This document shows, piece after piece, positions 11,292-22,529 of a stretch of 64,000 nt of DNA. The position numbers and the translations under genes are program-made. Under the pieces are notes generated by a model that saw only the letters and a list, made by a program, of their open reading frames with translations, was not told where the DNA came from and searched no databases. Origin of the DNA: Cyrtodaria siliqua (lineage: Eukaryota > Mollusca > Bivalvia > Adapedonta > Hiatellidae); assembly GCA_037043455.1 (NCBI GenBank), contig JAWPHD010000007.1, positions 558,001 through 622,000 on the forward strand. Direction: 5' to 3'. Each line of letters starts with the position of its first letter. Positions within the stretch are counted from its first letter, which is position 1.

Positions 11292-11601
11292 ATACTGTTA
11301 CACGATTGTGACGTCACGGGAAGTATAACAATAGGTTTTGGGTTTTTCCAATTACGACACACTTTGCGAAGTTGGAAATCGGTGGACGCTTATTAAAATA
11401 CTGTTGAAGTTATGTCAATCGTAAGACGCTTTGTTTACCAAACGACAATAAAAAAAGGTGGCGAGCAGATGTGTTACTTTAAATCAAAACTGGTATAAAC
11501 ATATAAATTAAAAACATATATATATATATATATACATATATTGGGATTTTTCCCCCTCATATTTTTATATTTTAATCAAAACATTCGTTTGGTATAATAA
11601 A

Positions 11602-11755
11602 ATAAATATTGCATCCCAGTGAGTGTGACAGTGGATATTGTCAACCTTCGGAAAAATAATGTCAACCTCGTATTCGCCTCGGTTGACATTATTTTCCTCA
11701 GATTGACAATATCCACTGTCACCCTCACTGGGATGCAATATTTATACATTATTAT
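11602..11755. repeat. Long hairpin palindrome, about 154 bp
   Basis: ATAAATATTGCATCCCAGTG at the left mirrors CACTGGGATGCAATATTTAT at the right. Both arms contain GTGACAGTGGATATTGTCAA or its complement. A sister copy is at 12,111-12,255. Confidence 0.8.
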
Positions 11756-12110
11756 ACCTCACGTTTACATTCCTGTATAAATTGCCCATACCCCTAGCGT
11801 GAAGCAATTTTTACTGTTCACCGGTAAACAATTTTTACTGTTACACGATTGTGACGTCATGGAAAGTATAAAAATAGGTTTTGGGTTTTTCCAATTACGA
11901 CACGCTTTGCGCAGTTCGAAATCGGTGGATGCTTATTAAAATACAGTTGAAGTTATGTCAATTGTAAGACGCTTGGTTTACCAAACGACAATAAACATTG
12001 TATTACTTTAAATCAAAACTAGCATAAAAAAAAAAAAAAAAAAAATTGGGATTTTTTCCCCCTCATATATTATAATTTTATTCAAAACAATTTTTGTTCG
12101 GTATAATAAA

Positions 12111-12255
12111 ATAAATATTGCATCCCAGTGAGGGTGATAGTAGATATTGTCAACCTTCGGAAAAATAATGTCAACCTCGGCTTCACCTCGGTTGACATTA
12201 ATTTCCTCGGGTTGACAATATCCACAGTCACCCTCACTGTGATGCAATATGTATA
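12111..12255. repeat. Long hairpin palindrome, sister of 11,602-11,755
   Basis: It has the same arms (ATTGCATCCCAGTGAGGGTG and its complement) and the same CCTCGGTTGACATTA centre. Two copies 500 bp apart indicate local duplication of the hairpin with its flank. Confidence 0.8.
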
Positions 12256-12712
12256 TACTGTTTCCCTATTATGACACGGAGCGGTCAAACATTAAAGTAC
12301 TGTTTCATGATTGTGACGTCAGAGGAAGTATACAAATAGATATTGGGTTTTTCCATGGTCAACAAACTATGCGCAACTGAAATTCGGCGAACGCTTATTA
12401 CAATGTAGTTGATGGCATGGACTGAACTATTGCTATTACTTCAATGTCTGTGATACAAATAAGATTTGATGTTGTTTGCATTATTAAAATGTTTATATAT
12501 TGTTTTAAACATGTTTTAAAGATATTAATTTTGTTTTGTGCTACTTACATCAAAACCTTTTATTTATTTTATTTTTTTATTATTTTGTTTGTATTATTTT
12601 ATTAAAAAAAGAATTTCCCCTATATATTCAATACATTTTGTTCGGTATAATAAACTAAATATTGCATCCCAGTGAAGTTGACAGTGGTAAATATAAAAAA
12701 TAATGTATCACC

Positions 12713-13912
12713 TATGGTAGCTGATATGTGCCATCTCGTATTTTCATTATTTCGCAATAAAATAACGCCGAACGAAATAACGCCGGGCGAAAAGACGCAA
12801 GGCAAAATAACGAAAAGACGAAAAAATGTCGAGCGAAATAACGAAAAGACGAAAAACCGAAGGGCAAAAAAAGGAAATAACTCCCAGCGAAAAGACAACA
12901 AATAGCCAAAATGCCGTGTGAAAAGACACACATTCGTCAGGTCCTGTGGTGTCAGCCTTTTCTCATCCGAGTGTCAGACCGCGATTAGAAACAAATCATA
13001 GGTGCTAAGAGGTGTGGGTAGCTGGGGTAGTACAGCGTGCTTGGTTCCATCTCACATGTTGATTGCTTGGACATGATAGCGTGTTTGGTGGTAGGAGCTG
13101 TGAATAGCTGAGACATGCCAGCGTTTCCGATGCTAGGACATGTAGGTAGATAGGTAGGATAGCGTTCTCGGTGATATGAGGTGTGGTAGTTGGGCATGAT
13201 AGTGCACTCGGTGAAAAATGTAAATAGCTGGGGCATGATAGCGTGATCGGTGCTAGATGTGGGTAGCTAAGGCACGAGATCAATTGTTTGTAGCTGGTGT
13301 AGGATAGCTTGCTCGATGTTTGGAGGCGTGAGTTACTTGGGTTAGATAGCGTTCTTTGAATTGCTTGTGTAGGATAACGTGCTCAGTGTTAAGAGGCATA
13401 GGTAGAATTGGTAAGATAGCGTGCTCGATGTTAGGAGGAGACAGTAGTTTGGGTAGGAGTGCGTGCTTGGTGCTGTGAGGTGTGGATATCTGGGATAGGA
13501 GTCAGTGTTCGGAGAAGGGTTGTGTGAATACTTTGAATAGTTTAGCGTGTTGGATTCTAGGTTGTGTGAGTAGCCGAGCACGCTTTCCCATCTCAGCAAC
13601 CCACATCTTCTAACACCTGTGAATTGGTTCTAGTCGCCGTCCGACACTCGGATGAGCCAAGGCGGGCTCAACGGAACCAGTCGCGTGGTTTTGTCTTTTT
13701 GCCCGGCGTTCTGACTATTTGTCGTCATTTCGTTTTTTCGTTATTTCGCTTGGCGTCTTTTTGTCCGGCGTTATTTCGCTCGGCGTTATTTCGTTATTTC
13801 GCACGGCGTCCTTTCGTCTTTTTGTTGCGTCTTTTCGCCCGGTGTTATTTCGTTCGGCGTTATTTCGCGGAGAAATAACGAAAAGACCAGATGGCACATA
13901 TCAGCCACCATA
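12713..13912. mobile_element. Fold-back transposon, 1,200 bp, with word-built inverted repeats
   Basis: The left end TATGGTAGCTGATATGTGCC mirrors the right end GGCACATATCAGCCACCATA. Each arm (about 12,713-12,930 and 13,685-13,912) is a run of short variants of CGAAATAACGCCGGGCGAAA or its complement. The 750-bp centre (12,935-13,680) is a degenerate minisatellite (GGATAGCGTGCTCGGTG). It is flanked by ATCACC at 12,707-12,712 and 13,913-13,918. Copy B has the empty site with a single ATCACC (46,035-46,040). There is no coding capacity, so it would be mobilised in trans. The ORFs on both strands in the arms are word-repeat artefacts. The structure resembles Drosophila FB and sea-urchin TU elements. 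Confidence 0.85.
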
Positions 13913-14941
13913 ATCACCCGGTAAATGTAACAAATAATGTAACACCCTGTAAATATAACAAGTATCCCGGTGTTATGTGTTTTCGACGGCGTAAGCATTA
14001 ATCTAATTGTAGATTAGGAATTCAAATTCGAATAAGTTTCACTAATACTAAAAATATATCACAGAATGTTCATGAAATAAATTGTCAACGTATTCTTTGT
14101 TAATATGTTCACATTTGAAACATTGTGGAGGGTTCCCATCGTGCATATCCGGTGAACTACGTCATATGTTTCCGACGGTGTTCCTAAATTGCATATAATT
14201 AGTTTTTACTAAAAATATTACGCTATAAAAAAAACTAGAAATCATAAACTTACTTTAAACATAGCAGTTTTCATTTATTCGCAGGTACGTGAAGATACGT
14301 ATTCCTTTATTTAAAGGAGGTTCGCAGAAATACTGTCTTGGGCTCCTTTGCATTTTGGGCACAAACAAGTATCCCCGAGACAGACTTCTTTTAAGTTTGT
14401 GCAGGATCATATATGCACCCATCTGCACATGTATCATATTGATCTTGCTTTAAAATAGTCATATATAGAAGAAAAACTCCAAACTGTTTGCATACAACAC
14501 ACCTTTTAGGATTGTTTTGACAGCGTACATAGGGAAACAAACATGAACATTTGTAAGAGGGGTGATAACTTTTATGAACAACTTTCATGGACAATAGACT
14601 TTGAACATTTTGGTGACCAGATTTTTGTATTGACAATGATTCTGTCATTGCAGACGAACACTGCATTTATAAATCAGTGATGTGTTAGTCTTGTAATAGT
14701 AAAATGTTTGAAGGGAGGTTTTGGGATTAGTGTGAAAAGGGAAAACAGGTAATGAAGTTTCCTTTTTTCTTTGAAACAAATTCTCAAGTGTACCTTTTCT
14801 TCACAAACATTAGCGATGGTATTTCATTGTACTTGTCAACAAATCTTCAAATTTTAACTCAGAAATCATGCCCAATCCGAAAAAATACGAGATAAACGAA
14901 GACCATCGAAAACACAAGGACGTCGAAAACATGTCAAGCCA
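13913..14941. other. Minisatellite remnant then noncoding sequence
   Basis: Bases 13,913-13,975 hold the continuation of the GGTAAATGTAACAAATAATG array. Bases 13,976-14,130 match B 46,095-46,215. Bases 14,131-14,941 have no counterpart in B and no recognised feature; the 91-aa minus-strand ORF there shows no domain. Confidence 0.45.
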
Positions 14942-15976
14942 AACTATTATTATACCCCACGTTTACACTCCTATACCCTGGTGAGAAACCAGCTTTCTAT
15001 ATAAATGGTGATTAATTATTTCTAACTGTTTCTCGTAATTTTAGTCGCTCAGCAAAATAGGGTGAAACAACAGTTCTCCTGTTGCCTTCCCTGTCGATGA
15101 ACTGTTTCATGCGCGATCTGAATGCGCAATGACATGCGCTATTTGAATGCGCGAAGAATTATCCCGTCGGGATAACATGATTAACACTGACTGAATGATA
15201 TCCCTATAATCTATCCCAGCAGTTAAATAATATATATTTAGTATATTTTAAATAAGTTAATGTATACTGAAGTTTAAGCGAAATGTTTTAGCTTTAGTTG
15301 GCGGATGACGTCAGTAACAATGTATTGACGTCATATCTCAAGGTCACAGTAAGTTTTTTTTTGTTGTTCGGAGTTAGATCTAGATCGAGTGATTAATATT
15401 TTGCAATTATGAAATATAATTAAAATATTGAACTTTCATTATATTTGTTTTCCTATACCTTCCTCTCAAATGAATCCCGAATTGCAATAACTGATTATAT
15501 AGAGAATTAAGTAATAAACGATTATTTCATGGGTGTTTTTGGAACAGTCAAAACTAGTGTCCCTCGGTATCGGGGACGACCTGGGAAATTATTGCCCAGG
15601 TTGTCTCCGATACCTTGGGACAATAGTTTTGACTTCCCTAAATTCTTTTCGAATATGACGCGGGGGTGTCAAAATGTAGGTACTATTTCATGATTGTAAC
15701 GTCACAACAAGTGCATAACTAGTTAGTGGGATTGTCCATGCTCAACAGCATATGCGCAAACGAATCGATGAACGCTTTGATACGGTTGGGTATATACTTG
15801 TAAAATAAAGACAACCCCACAATGAATGTTTCGCAATTTAAATATAGCTTTTACAGCTATAAAGCAACAAAACAATAAATTATACAGTTTTAACAAATAA
15901 ACAAGTTATAATTACAAGACTATTTAAACCGCTTTAGTATTATGACGGGGGTGATTAGTATTAATTAGCAGAATAT
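14942..15976. repeat. TTATACCTCAC-type module with hairpin
   Basis: It opens with TTATTATACCCCACGTTTAC and runs through a GTTTCTCGTAATTTTAGTC block and a partly self-complementary GTGAAACAACAG to CTGTTTCATG segment (15,060-15,115). It matches B at 46,923-47,963. The hairpin at 15,541-15,637 is inside. No coding sequence. Confidence 0.55.
15541..15637. repeat. Hairpin palindrome, about 95 bp
   Basis: AGTCAAAACTAGTGTCCCTC, then GGTATCGGGGACGACCTGGG, pairs with CCCAGGTTGTCTCCGATACC and TTGGGACAATAGTTTTGACT. The B counterpart (47,536-47,615) has lost the outer part of its left arm. Confidence 0.8.
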
Positions 15977-17112
15977 TGCAAAGCCCTGATACCCCACCCA
16001 CTCGTTTTGCATTACGATAAATATAAACATGCAATTTTATCGAACCATTGTCATGCCATTATAGGAGTGTTTCATTGCACATTATTTGTTATTGTATTAC
16101 CTATTTAATTCTGATGGAAATACCTCTGTGTCGCATGTGCATTGGATATGATGAGTCATTTTCCGGTATTATCGGATCCAGGAAGTGATTCGACGTTCGG
16201 CCATATTTGTTGCACGCGGAGCTGCAGTGTGACGTCAGTAGAACGTGACGGTGTTGGAGAGGTTCATTAGGGGTTTTTAAACAGTGTATAGTGGGCGCCA
16301 AATTCAAATAGATTAACTTGTCAAATCTCTTTAATGTATTGTTTATTTAAGTAATAACTGCTCTTATGTTATTCTATATATGTTGTTATTGCCAGTATAA
16401 CGTTTTAAGTGATATTATTGAAGTAATACAACTGGACGGACGCTGTCCAACAGTTTTAGGGTGTAGGATTCTGGGGTATAAAAGCTGGAGTTTCCTACAG
16501 TTTCGAGGCTCCGCAACTAAAATACTAAAATTCCAAAAGGCATATTGCACTTCATCCTCATAAATCTGGGTAAAATATAAGTTTTTAGATCTATTCTCAA
16601 GTTAAATAAGTATATTATAGATTGTTTGGCTATTTGGTATAGCTTTAAAGGTCTTTGTAGCGCTCTTTAGTATTTATTTATAAAACGTATTTTATTATTA
16701 AATTTGAGATCGACTATTGATAGTACACCACCGACACATCCAAACCTCTTCAATATTGTAGTCTTTCTGCGTGTTCAATTTACGGTATTTCGTTATTTCG
16801 TGACCGAAACTTTACTTGTAATAGCTCTTATGAATATTATTAAACACCATCGTTTAATTATTATCACAGCTTATTGTTAGGGGTTCACCTTAATAAAAGT
16901 AATCAGAACGTTGGCTTTGTTCAGATATATATACCCCTTAGTTTAAGTTAGTTATGCAGTGATCAGTTTAGCCTACTTTACATGCGGAGTCAGTTTTTTT
17001 TTTAATGTTTGTTTTCTTTCTGTGCGTGCTGTAACCTAAGACTGCCTGGACTAAATAAATACGCAACTGATACGCACGTACGCTACCAACCCTAAAGTAT
17101 CAGCTCGTAACA
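15977..17112 (-). mobile_element. Solo LTR, 1,136 bp
   Basis: The inserted segment begins TGCAAAGCCCTGATACC and ends CAGCTCGTAACA, so it has TG...CA termini. It is flanked by ATAT on both sides (15,973-15,976 and 17,113-17,116). Copy B keeps the single ATAT of the empty site (47,964-47,967). Retroviral-type TG...CA ends, a 4-bp target duplication and no coding sequence fit a solo LTR. Read on the minus strand it starts TGTTACGAGC, the more LTR-like start, so that orientation is preferred. The small ORFs inside are not supported. Confidence 0.7.
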
Positions 17113-17649
17113 ATATCGCCACCTACACCCACATATCTACGTCAACTATAGAAATCCATGATATTATTGTAGCATTTATCTATAAATTACACTCACGAGA
17201 AAAGATGTTAAATTAATTAGTTATTTTAAGAAACAAGATCTATTTCATATCACACATGAGCCTAACTTATGATCATGTATTGCATCTGTTTCAAAAGCTG
17301 TGAGTGTTTTCTTAACAAGAATGACGTGCGTTGCCTGTATACTATTCGGAAGAAATACGTCAACTCTTTGACTTGATGAGCATATGTGAACTATTTTATC
17401 TTACTTATACATATTGTATATCACAAACGAGATAACATTTCCAATTTAATTAGTTATTCTTAGATTAATAAGCCGCAGCATTTTTTATTCTGTATATCAC
17501 ACATGAGGCCTCTGCTATACCTTGGTATTTCGTCATTATTTTTTCGAAGGTTGCGGAAGGTTCTTTGTGGCTTTCAGAATGTTTAGTCGTGAATCCCTGT
17601 TTAATATTTCCAAATCATCTTCAGCATGTGTAAACTGTTTGCCTATATT
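17113..17649. other. Duplicated noncoding sequence; insertion site in copy B
   Basis: It matches 47,964-48,266 and 53,725-54,000 in B. The uninterrupted TATACATATTGTATATCAC at about 17,406-17,424 is the empty site of B's TIR element. No gene was seen. Confidence 0.6.
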
Positions 17650-17985
17650 GCCACAAATCATTGGCCCAAAAATAAACCAACATGTTGGGCCAACGTGGAA
17701 ACGATGAGCAGAATCAAATGGGCCAAACATAAAAGACCAACATCGGGCCAACAGTGTTTCATAATATTGGGTTAACTATTTTCCACCATCAAATCACAGT
17801 TGCCTTGATGTTGGCCCAATTGTTTATTATTATCACAAGGCATTGACCCAACAATAAACCAGCATGTAGGGCCAACTTGGAAACGATGAGCAGAATCAAA
17901 TAGGTCCAATGTAAAATACCAATGCAGGGCCAACGAGAGTGGTGATATTGGTTTGATGTTGGCCCAACATATGCATGCTATCTGG
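17650..17985 (+). repeat. Two-unit tandem repeat, about 182 bp per unit
   Basis: Units start CATTGGCCCAAAAATAAACC and CATTGACCCAACAATAAACC, 182 bp apart. They carry the mirrored words TTGGCCCAAC and GTTGGGCCAAC. The B counterpart is 54,003-54,330. The ORFs here are shadows. Confidence 0.7.
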
Positions 17986-18199
17986 CGCTACGCACGGAAT
18001 TCGTTTAGTTAGTAAAACACACTTCCTATGTTTTACAGATGCTCATACTAACCGAGAAATAATATATGGTTTAATACCATACCGTTCACGTGTAGCTTTC
18101 CTTTCAATAGAAAAGTTGCTTCACTTCAAGTAAAGGGTTGCTGTAGAGGTTTTTGGGAGTTTAAATGCTTTCGCTCTAACTAATTACAGTGCGCATGTC

Positions 18200-18635
18200 T
18201 ACCGGAAGGCGGAAAGACGACAAGACGACAAATACAGCATTTTGTCGTCTTTTCGTATTGTCATTCTGGCGGGCGCCAAGAAGACAAGACAAGACGACAA
18301 ATACATGACTTTTGTCGTCTTTTCGTTTTGTAGTTCTGGCGGGCGCCAAGACGACAGAACGAAAAAAATAAAGCGTCAAGACGACAAGTCGCCACGTTAA
18401 AATACGACAACGGGCCACATTTACTTTCTCGTCTTGGCGCCTTTCAAATGTCGTTTTGGCGCGTGAAATCCGTCGTTTTGTCGTCTTGGCGGGCACCAAG
18501 ACGACAAGACGCGGGCACCAAGACGACAAGACGACAAAATGATGCTATTTTGTCGTCCTTTCGCATGGCGTCTTGTCGTCTTGGCGACCGACACGCCAAG
18601 ACGACAAAACAACATGGCAGAAATCAGCCACCATA
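18200..18635. mobile_element. Fold-back-type element built of GACGACAAGACGACAAA words
   Basis: It is composed almost entirely of short words (GACGACAAGACGACAAAT and the complement GTCGTCTTTTCG or GTCGTCTTGGCG) alternating in orientation, so it folds on itself many times. The right end ATGGCAGAAATCAGCCACC, then ATA, nearly equals the terminus of the fold-back at 12,713-13,912. The left end does not show the matching terminus and is probably truncated or diverged. It is present in B (54,560-54,866 and 55,193-55,234), so it is older than the A/B split. The overlapping ORFs are artefacts of the word repeats. Confidence 0.65.
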
Positions 18636-19690
18636 GTTAACTGTCCTAATAGATAATTTCAAACCTAAAACGTATTGTCCATTTTGATGCACGTATGGGG
18701 GCTATTCTAAATTATAGAGCAGAGATTCGGGGTTTACAATATCAAAGAAAGGTTAAAAGGCGTTTACTGTCCTAATCGAAAATATGAAAATAGATAATTT
18801 CAAACCTAAAACGTATTGTCCATTTTGATGCACATACGGGGGCTATTCTAAATTATAGAGCAGAAATTCGGAGTTTACAATATCAAAGAAATTTTAAAAG
18901 GCAATAAATGTCCTACTCGAAAATATGAAAATAGAAAATTTCAAGCCTAAAACATATTGTCCATTTTGATGTACCTATGGGGGTATTCTAAATTATTGAG
19001 CAGAGATTTGGAATTTACAATATCAAAGAAAATTGAAAGAATACATGTAAAATTTTATAAATTGTTGTTGAAAGTTCGAACGTCAACTAGTAATGCAGTA
19101 ATGTATGAATAATGATTGAGAGATTGTAAGAGAGTCTGTACAAATTGGGCAAGTAATGCTAAGACCCATTTAAATGATTTTAAATTTAACTATGTTCGAA
19201 ATTATTCTCACAGTATTAATTTGAAACATGTTCATGTATTATCCAAACAAAGAGTAATTGATTGTTTTGTACAGAAGTGTTATAGTGACATTGGAAATAC
19301 TCGTGTTCTAGCGTTATATAAACATTTCAAACCATTTAAACTAAAAAGGTCATTGTCACGGGGACGATTATCGTCGCATTCCCTGATAGTCGAAACCAAC
19401 ACATACTCACAAAATAGAACTGATGGAAGTCAAAGATATTGCAATATCTGTAAATCTATGGACATAGAAGACGAAAATCATTTTATGAACATATTCGCAA
19501 ACGTTAATTACATTAGGGTTTATTTTTATCTAAACAGAAACTGTGTTATCACTTCTTTCTCCTATATTATATCAGAGACGACATAAGAAACCGGATATAC
19601 GCATCTTATGCTTTCAGATAAAAACAAAATAAAGAGCTTAATTTTATGTGTGCAGTTATATTGTTATATTAGTTCGGTCTTAAAAATAAG
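18636..19690 (+). pseudogene. Non-LTR retrotransposon (LINE) ORF2 C-terminal fossil, copy A
   Basis: About 140-bp units (starting near 18,651, 18,792 and 18,932) each encode a degenerate VHFDAPMGAILNYRAEIRG-like segment, the region just after the RT domain of LINE ORF2. The last unit continues into SSNVN and an ORF (19,116-19,586) with WASNAKTHLNDF and the cysteine knuckle RYCNICKSMDIEDENHF. It ends in AATAAAG-rich sequence near 19,690. Frameshifts and stops are present. The triplicated unit is unusual. The B counterpart (55,235-56,480) has two units. Confidence 0.7.
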
Positions 19691-20344
19691 AGGAGAAAAT
19701 AAAGAATTTAAGATTTTGCTGTTTTAACCTGTGTCATACGAGGTTCTTTGTGAGAACGTGCCCAATCTGTACTTCTTAGATCTCTGATTATTATACACTG
19801 AAAGAAAAAAGAAACGCATAATCAAAAAGTTGCCTATACTACACTATTATATACACCTACTTCCACGTAATATGCCAGATATATCTCAACGGGTTTTGTA
19901 CAGAAAGGGGCTACAACTAATTAAAGAAAGGATAACTCTGTCATGTAGTAGACCTTTTAATCAAAGTGTGCTTTGTTACACGAAATTCATAAATGTTGAG
20001 GTTTCGCTTGAAAAAATCAAGCCATTTAAGTATTGTGTTTAATGTTAAGAGATTGCAACGTTTTAAAGCCTAAGTTTGCTCACCTGCTTGAGCAAAATGC
20101 GCATTATGTCGATAATGAAACTTTAAAGGGTTAACCATTGGTGTGTTCAACGCTGTTTATACCTTCATTCCGAAAGGACATGCGTAATGTCGCCCTGTAC
20201 CATTCGATTAGCAGTATCATATTAAACATGCAATATATAGCGGAAATATCCATCATGGATTTCTTTTTCCTTTGAGTATTTCATGCATTAATGACTGTTA
20301 TTATTACATAATGTCAACTATGTTTAACCTTCTAGGTATATTTA
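19691..20344. other. Sequence mostly specific to copy A, nothing recognised
   Basis: Bases 19,691-19,790 match B near 56,480-56,550, but 19,800-20,280 has no counterpart there. A 70-aa ORF (19,830-20,042) has no recognisable domain and no second copy to test it against, so it is not called. Confidence 0.4.
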
Positions 20345-20592
20345 CCCATGGTCCCGCCTTAATACCATTAAGCGATGGGAAAGCTTATATTAGCAGGATT
20401 TTATAACCGATATTTCGACAATAAAACACTTTTAAAACATTTTTTACTGTTTAAAATGACCAATATTAATATTACAATATGCAAACTTTTTAAGCCGCAA
20501 TTAAGGTTTTATTTCATACCCCCTGCCAACCCTGTTTTCCCTTCTTGGAGAAGGGGTTGGATGGGGTATGAAAGTTAATACTCGGACCACAT
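20345..20592 (+). mobile_element. MITE of the CATTACGTGGTCC family
   Basis: The left end is CATGGTCCCGCCTTAATACC and the right end GAAAGTTAATACTCGGACC, then ACATAATG. The interior has AGCTTATATTAGCAGGATTT and GAAGGGAAAACAGGGTTGGC (reverse complement). It lies in the intron of the cysteine-rich gene, copy A, and is absent from the equivalent B intron. Confidence 0.65.
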
Positions 20593-20900
20593 AATGTTAG
20601 TGCTTTTGTAAATCTGAATGCTGAAACCACCATCCATCGAGGATAAGATAAACTTTTTTATTAACTTATCCTTATAGAATATTAAAACAGTAATGCGGTC
20701 GCACGGCTATTTTACAGAAATGTTGTTAATCTTTTCTCTTTTCTATAATCTTCAATAAATCTTCCATAAAGAGAAGTAGTATTAAAACTTCATGACGTTA
20801 CTCTTTTTTTCTCTTTTCTTTTTATAAAATTTAAGTTTTTTGAAAAAGGATAACAAGACTTATTTAATTTAATAAAAGAGTGTTTTTCTTCTTCTTTCAG
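20593..20900 (+). other. Distal intron sequence before the terminal exon, copy A
   Basis: It matches 57,050-57,353 in B. Polypyrimidine-rich sequence (TCTTTTTTTCTCTTTTCTTT, then CTTCTTCTTTCAG) precedes the 3' splice site at 20,900. Confidence 0.55.
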
Positions 20901-20962
20901 ATTTGGAAAGCGAGACACCCACAGTTGGCACTTGGCACGGTAGTCCAGTGGAATTTCGTTAA
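20901..20962 (+). CDS. Cysteine-rich peptide gene, terminal coding exon, copy A
   Basis: It follows a strong 3' splice site (polypyrimidine run ending CTTCTTTCAG). Taking the single base left over from the exon at 10,522-10,636, it reads DLESETPTVGTWHGSPVEFR and then TAA (20,960-20,962). That is a cysteine-free acidic tail. Copy B differs by T/I and one silent change. Conservation of the acceptor, frame and stop in both copies is the evidence for a real exon. An AATAAA at 21,436-21,441, also present in B, could serve for polyadenylation. Confidence 0.65.
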
Positions 20963-22529
20963 ATGATATATGAATTGTTTATTGTAGCATGGTCACTGAG
21001 ATTCTCTTTGAAATAGCACAGGTGTTAATCGTTTAACTGAAAATAAGACCTGTCAGAATAACAGTTAGAATAACAAGTTAGAGTATGGCAGGGAGATGAA
21101 ATGGACATGCTACAAAACAAATAGAGTATAGTTTCATCTCATTGGTTCGATGTTTAAATTAACCAACTCAATGAAACCATGCTCTATCTATTACTTATAC
21201 ACCATCTGAAAATATATCGCATTCATATTCACGGGAGTTGATAGAGTTGTGTAAAGTAAATGGACACACACCCTTAACATGTCGTTATTGAACGTATTGT
21301 CGCAGAATCCACAATCGACTAACTTTTATTCAAGACTTTGTTTTATTTGACGTGCTTGCTTTGTGTTATTTACATTTTAAACACTGTCATTACATGCTTG
21401 GATGTGTTCAATCACGATGAGGGAATACATGCTACAATAAAATCAAAATATAGAATTACAGGCAAAGTCAAGATGTTGTGTTGTTTTGACTTTGCATTAT
21501 TTGTATTCGCTAATTACCAGACGACAACATATGTTTAATATGGTGTTTAATATAGACTGATGTAAAACAAAAGACGAGACCGTAAACGTGACACTTCAAA
21601 CTCTATTTGGAAGGTAATATAGACCACAACATTAAGGCTTAAATTACACAAATCGATAAAACCTATTAACAACATTTTGTTTTTAAAAGTTCCTCTCATA
21701 TGCAAATAGAATAAAAATGAAGACATATGAGCAGTGAAAGGTAATTAAAATCGAAAAGAAAGATATTCAAATTAAATTTAATATTATTCTAATTTGTTAT
21801 CGTATTCTAAAAAGGATAATTGTCATTCTGATACAGAAATATGTTTCGATTTAGACCTTTGTTCGTGTTATATTTTGCCTCACTAAAATCCTAAATAAAT
21901 GGACCGAGGTGCATGAATACAGTGTATTTCTTTTAAAACATAATCCTTGGATATGAAAATACATTTGTATAGTTACGTTGACATGGTGTCTTCTTTATTT
22001 AATGTTTAAATGTATCACATAACATGGCTTCTGGGAGTGTTATATACCATGACTTATTTATCGTAATACACTAGTGTATTAAAGATGCAAATGAGAACCG
22101 AATCACTGTGTTTGTGAACATTAAAACAGTTAGTCTCGGTTGTTTTCATGGTATATCACGTGTTCAGACACATTCAATATTTAAAATTATTTTGAATCTC
22201 ACTTTATACAATGCGTTTCAGTAACGTTATTTTATGTGTAGTCGGAACGCGTTACAGCCGCGTAACGTAGCTGAAATCATGTAAACAACAAAACGACGTC
22301 ATGATTTCTCTTACAAATTGCCACCGTATTCAAGGTAAATTGACAACATAAGAAACTAACCCGACAAATAACGGCAAAATTACACTACGAAACGTTTATC
22401 GAAACTATATCCAGGCTCAGGTCATCAAAAATGTATATTACCGATTAAAACTATAGGTTTATTCACGGGTTTTTCAAATAACCGTGATTGAATATGCTTA
22501 AACTGAATTAAGAGTTGGTAACTCTTAAC
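20963..22529. other. 3' flank of the cysteine-rich gene, copy A
   Basis: Homologous to 57,416-58,985. It includes a GTAGCATGGTCACTGA word also found at 32,625 and 41,454, a hairpin at 21,121-21,187, and a 66-aa ORF (21,338-21,538) discussed in the findings. No other coding signal. Confidence 0.5.
21121..21187. repeat. Short hairpin, copy A
   Basis: ATAGAGTATAGTTTCATCTC, then ATTGGTT, pairs with AACCAACTCAATGAAACC, then ATGCTCTAT, across a 13-base loop. The B copy at 57,589-57,656 keeps the pairing despite base changes in the arms. Confidence 0.75.

Larger units (their letters stand above)
10797..12680. repeat. Palindrome-rich block with repeated TTATACCTCAC modules
   Basis: It holds two copies of an ATTATACCTCAC(G/T)TTTACA module (10,797 and 11,747). 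Each leads to GACTGTT/CACCGGTAAACAATTTTT and GATTGTGACGTCA segments. Three long hairpins lie inside and are listed separately. Bases 12,250-12,680 match 45,590-46,010 in B. B has one such module here and A has two or more, so the block grew in A. An (AT)n run is at 11,515-11,535 and a poly(A) at 12,027-12,046. No gene is present. Confidence 0.6.

Noticed and set aside
12620..13897. Multiple Phe/Ser/Arg-rich and Lys/Arg-rich ORFs
   Set aside because: They are CGAAATAACG-word translations in the fold-back arms or translations of its central minisatellite.
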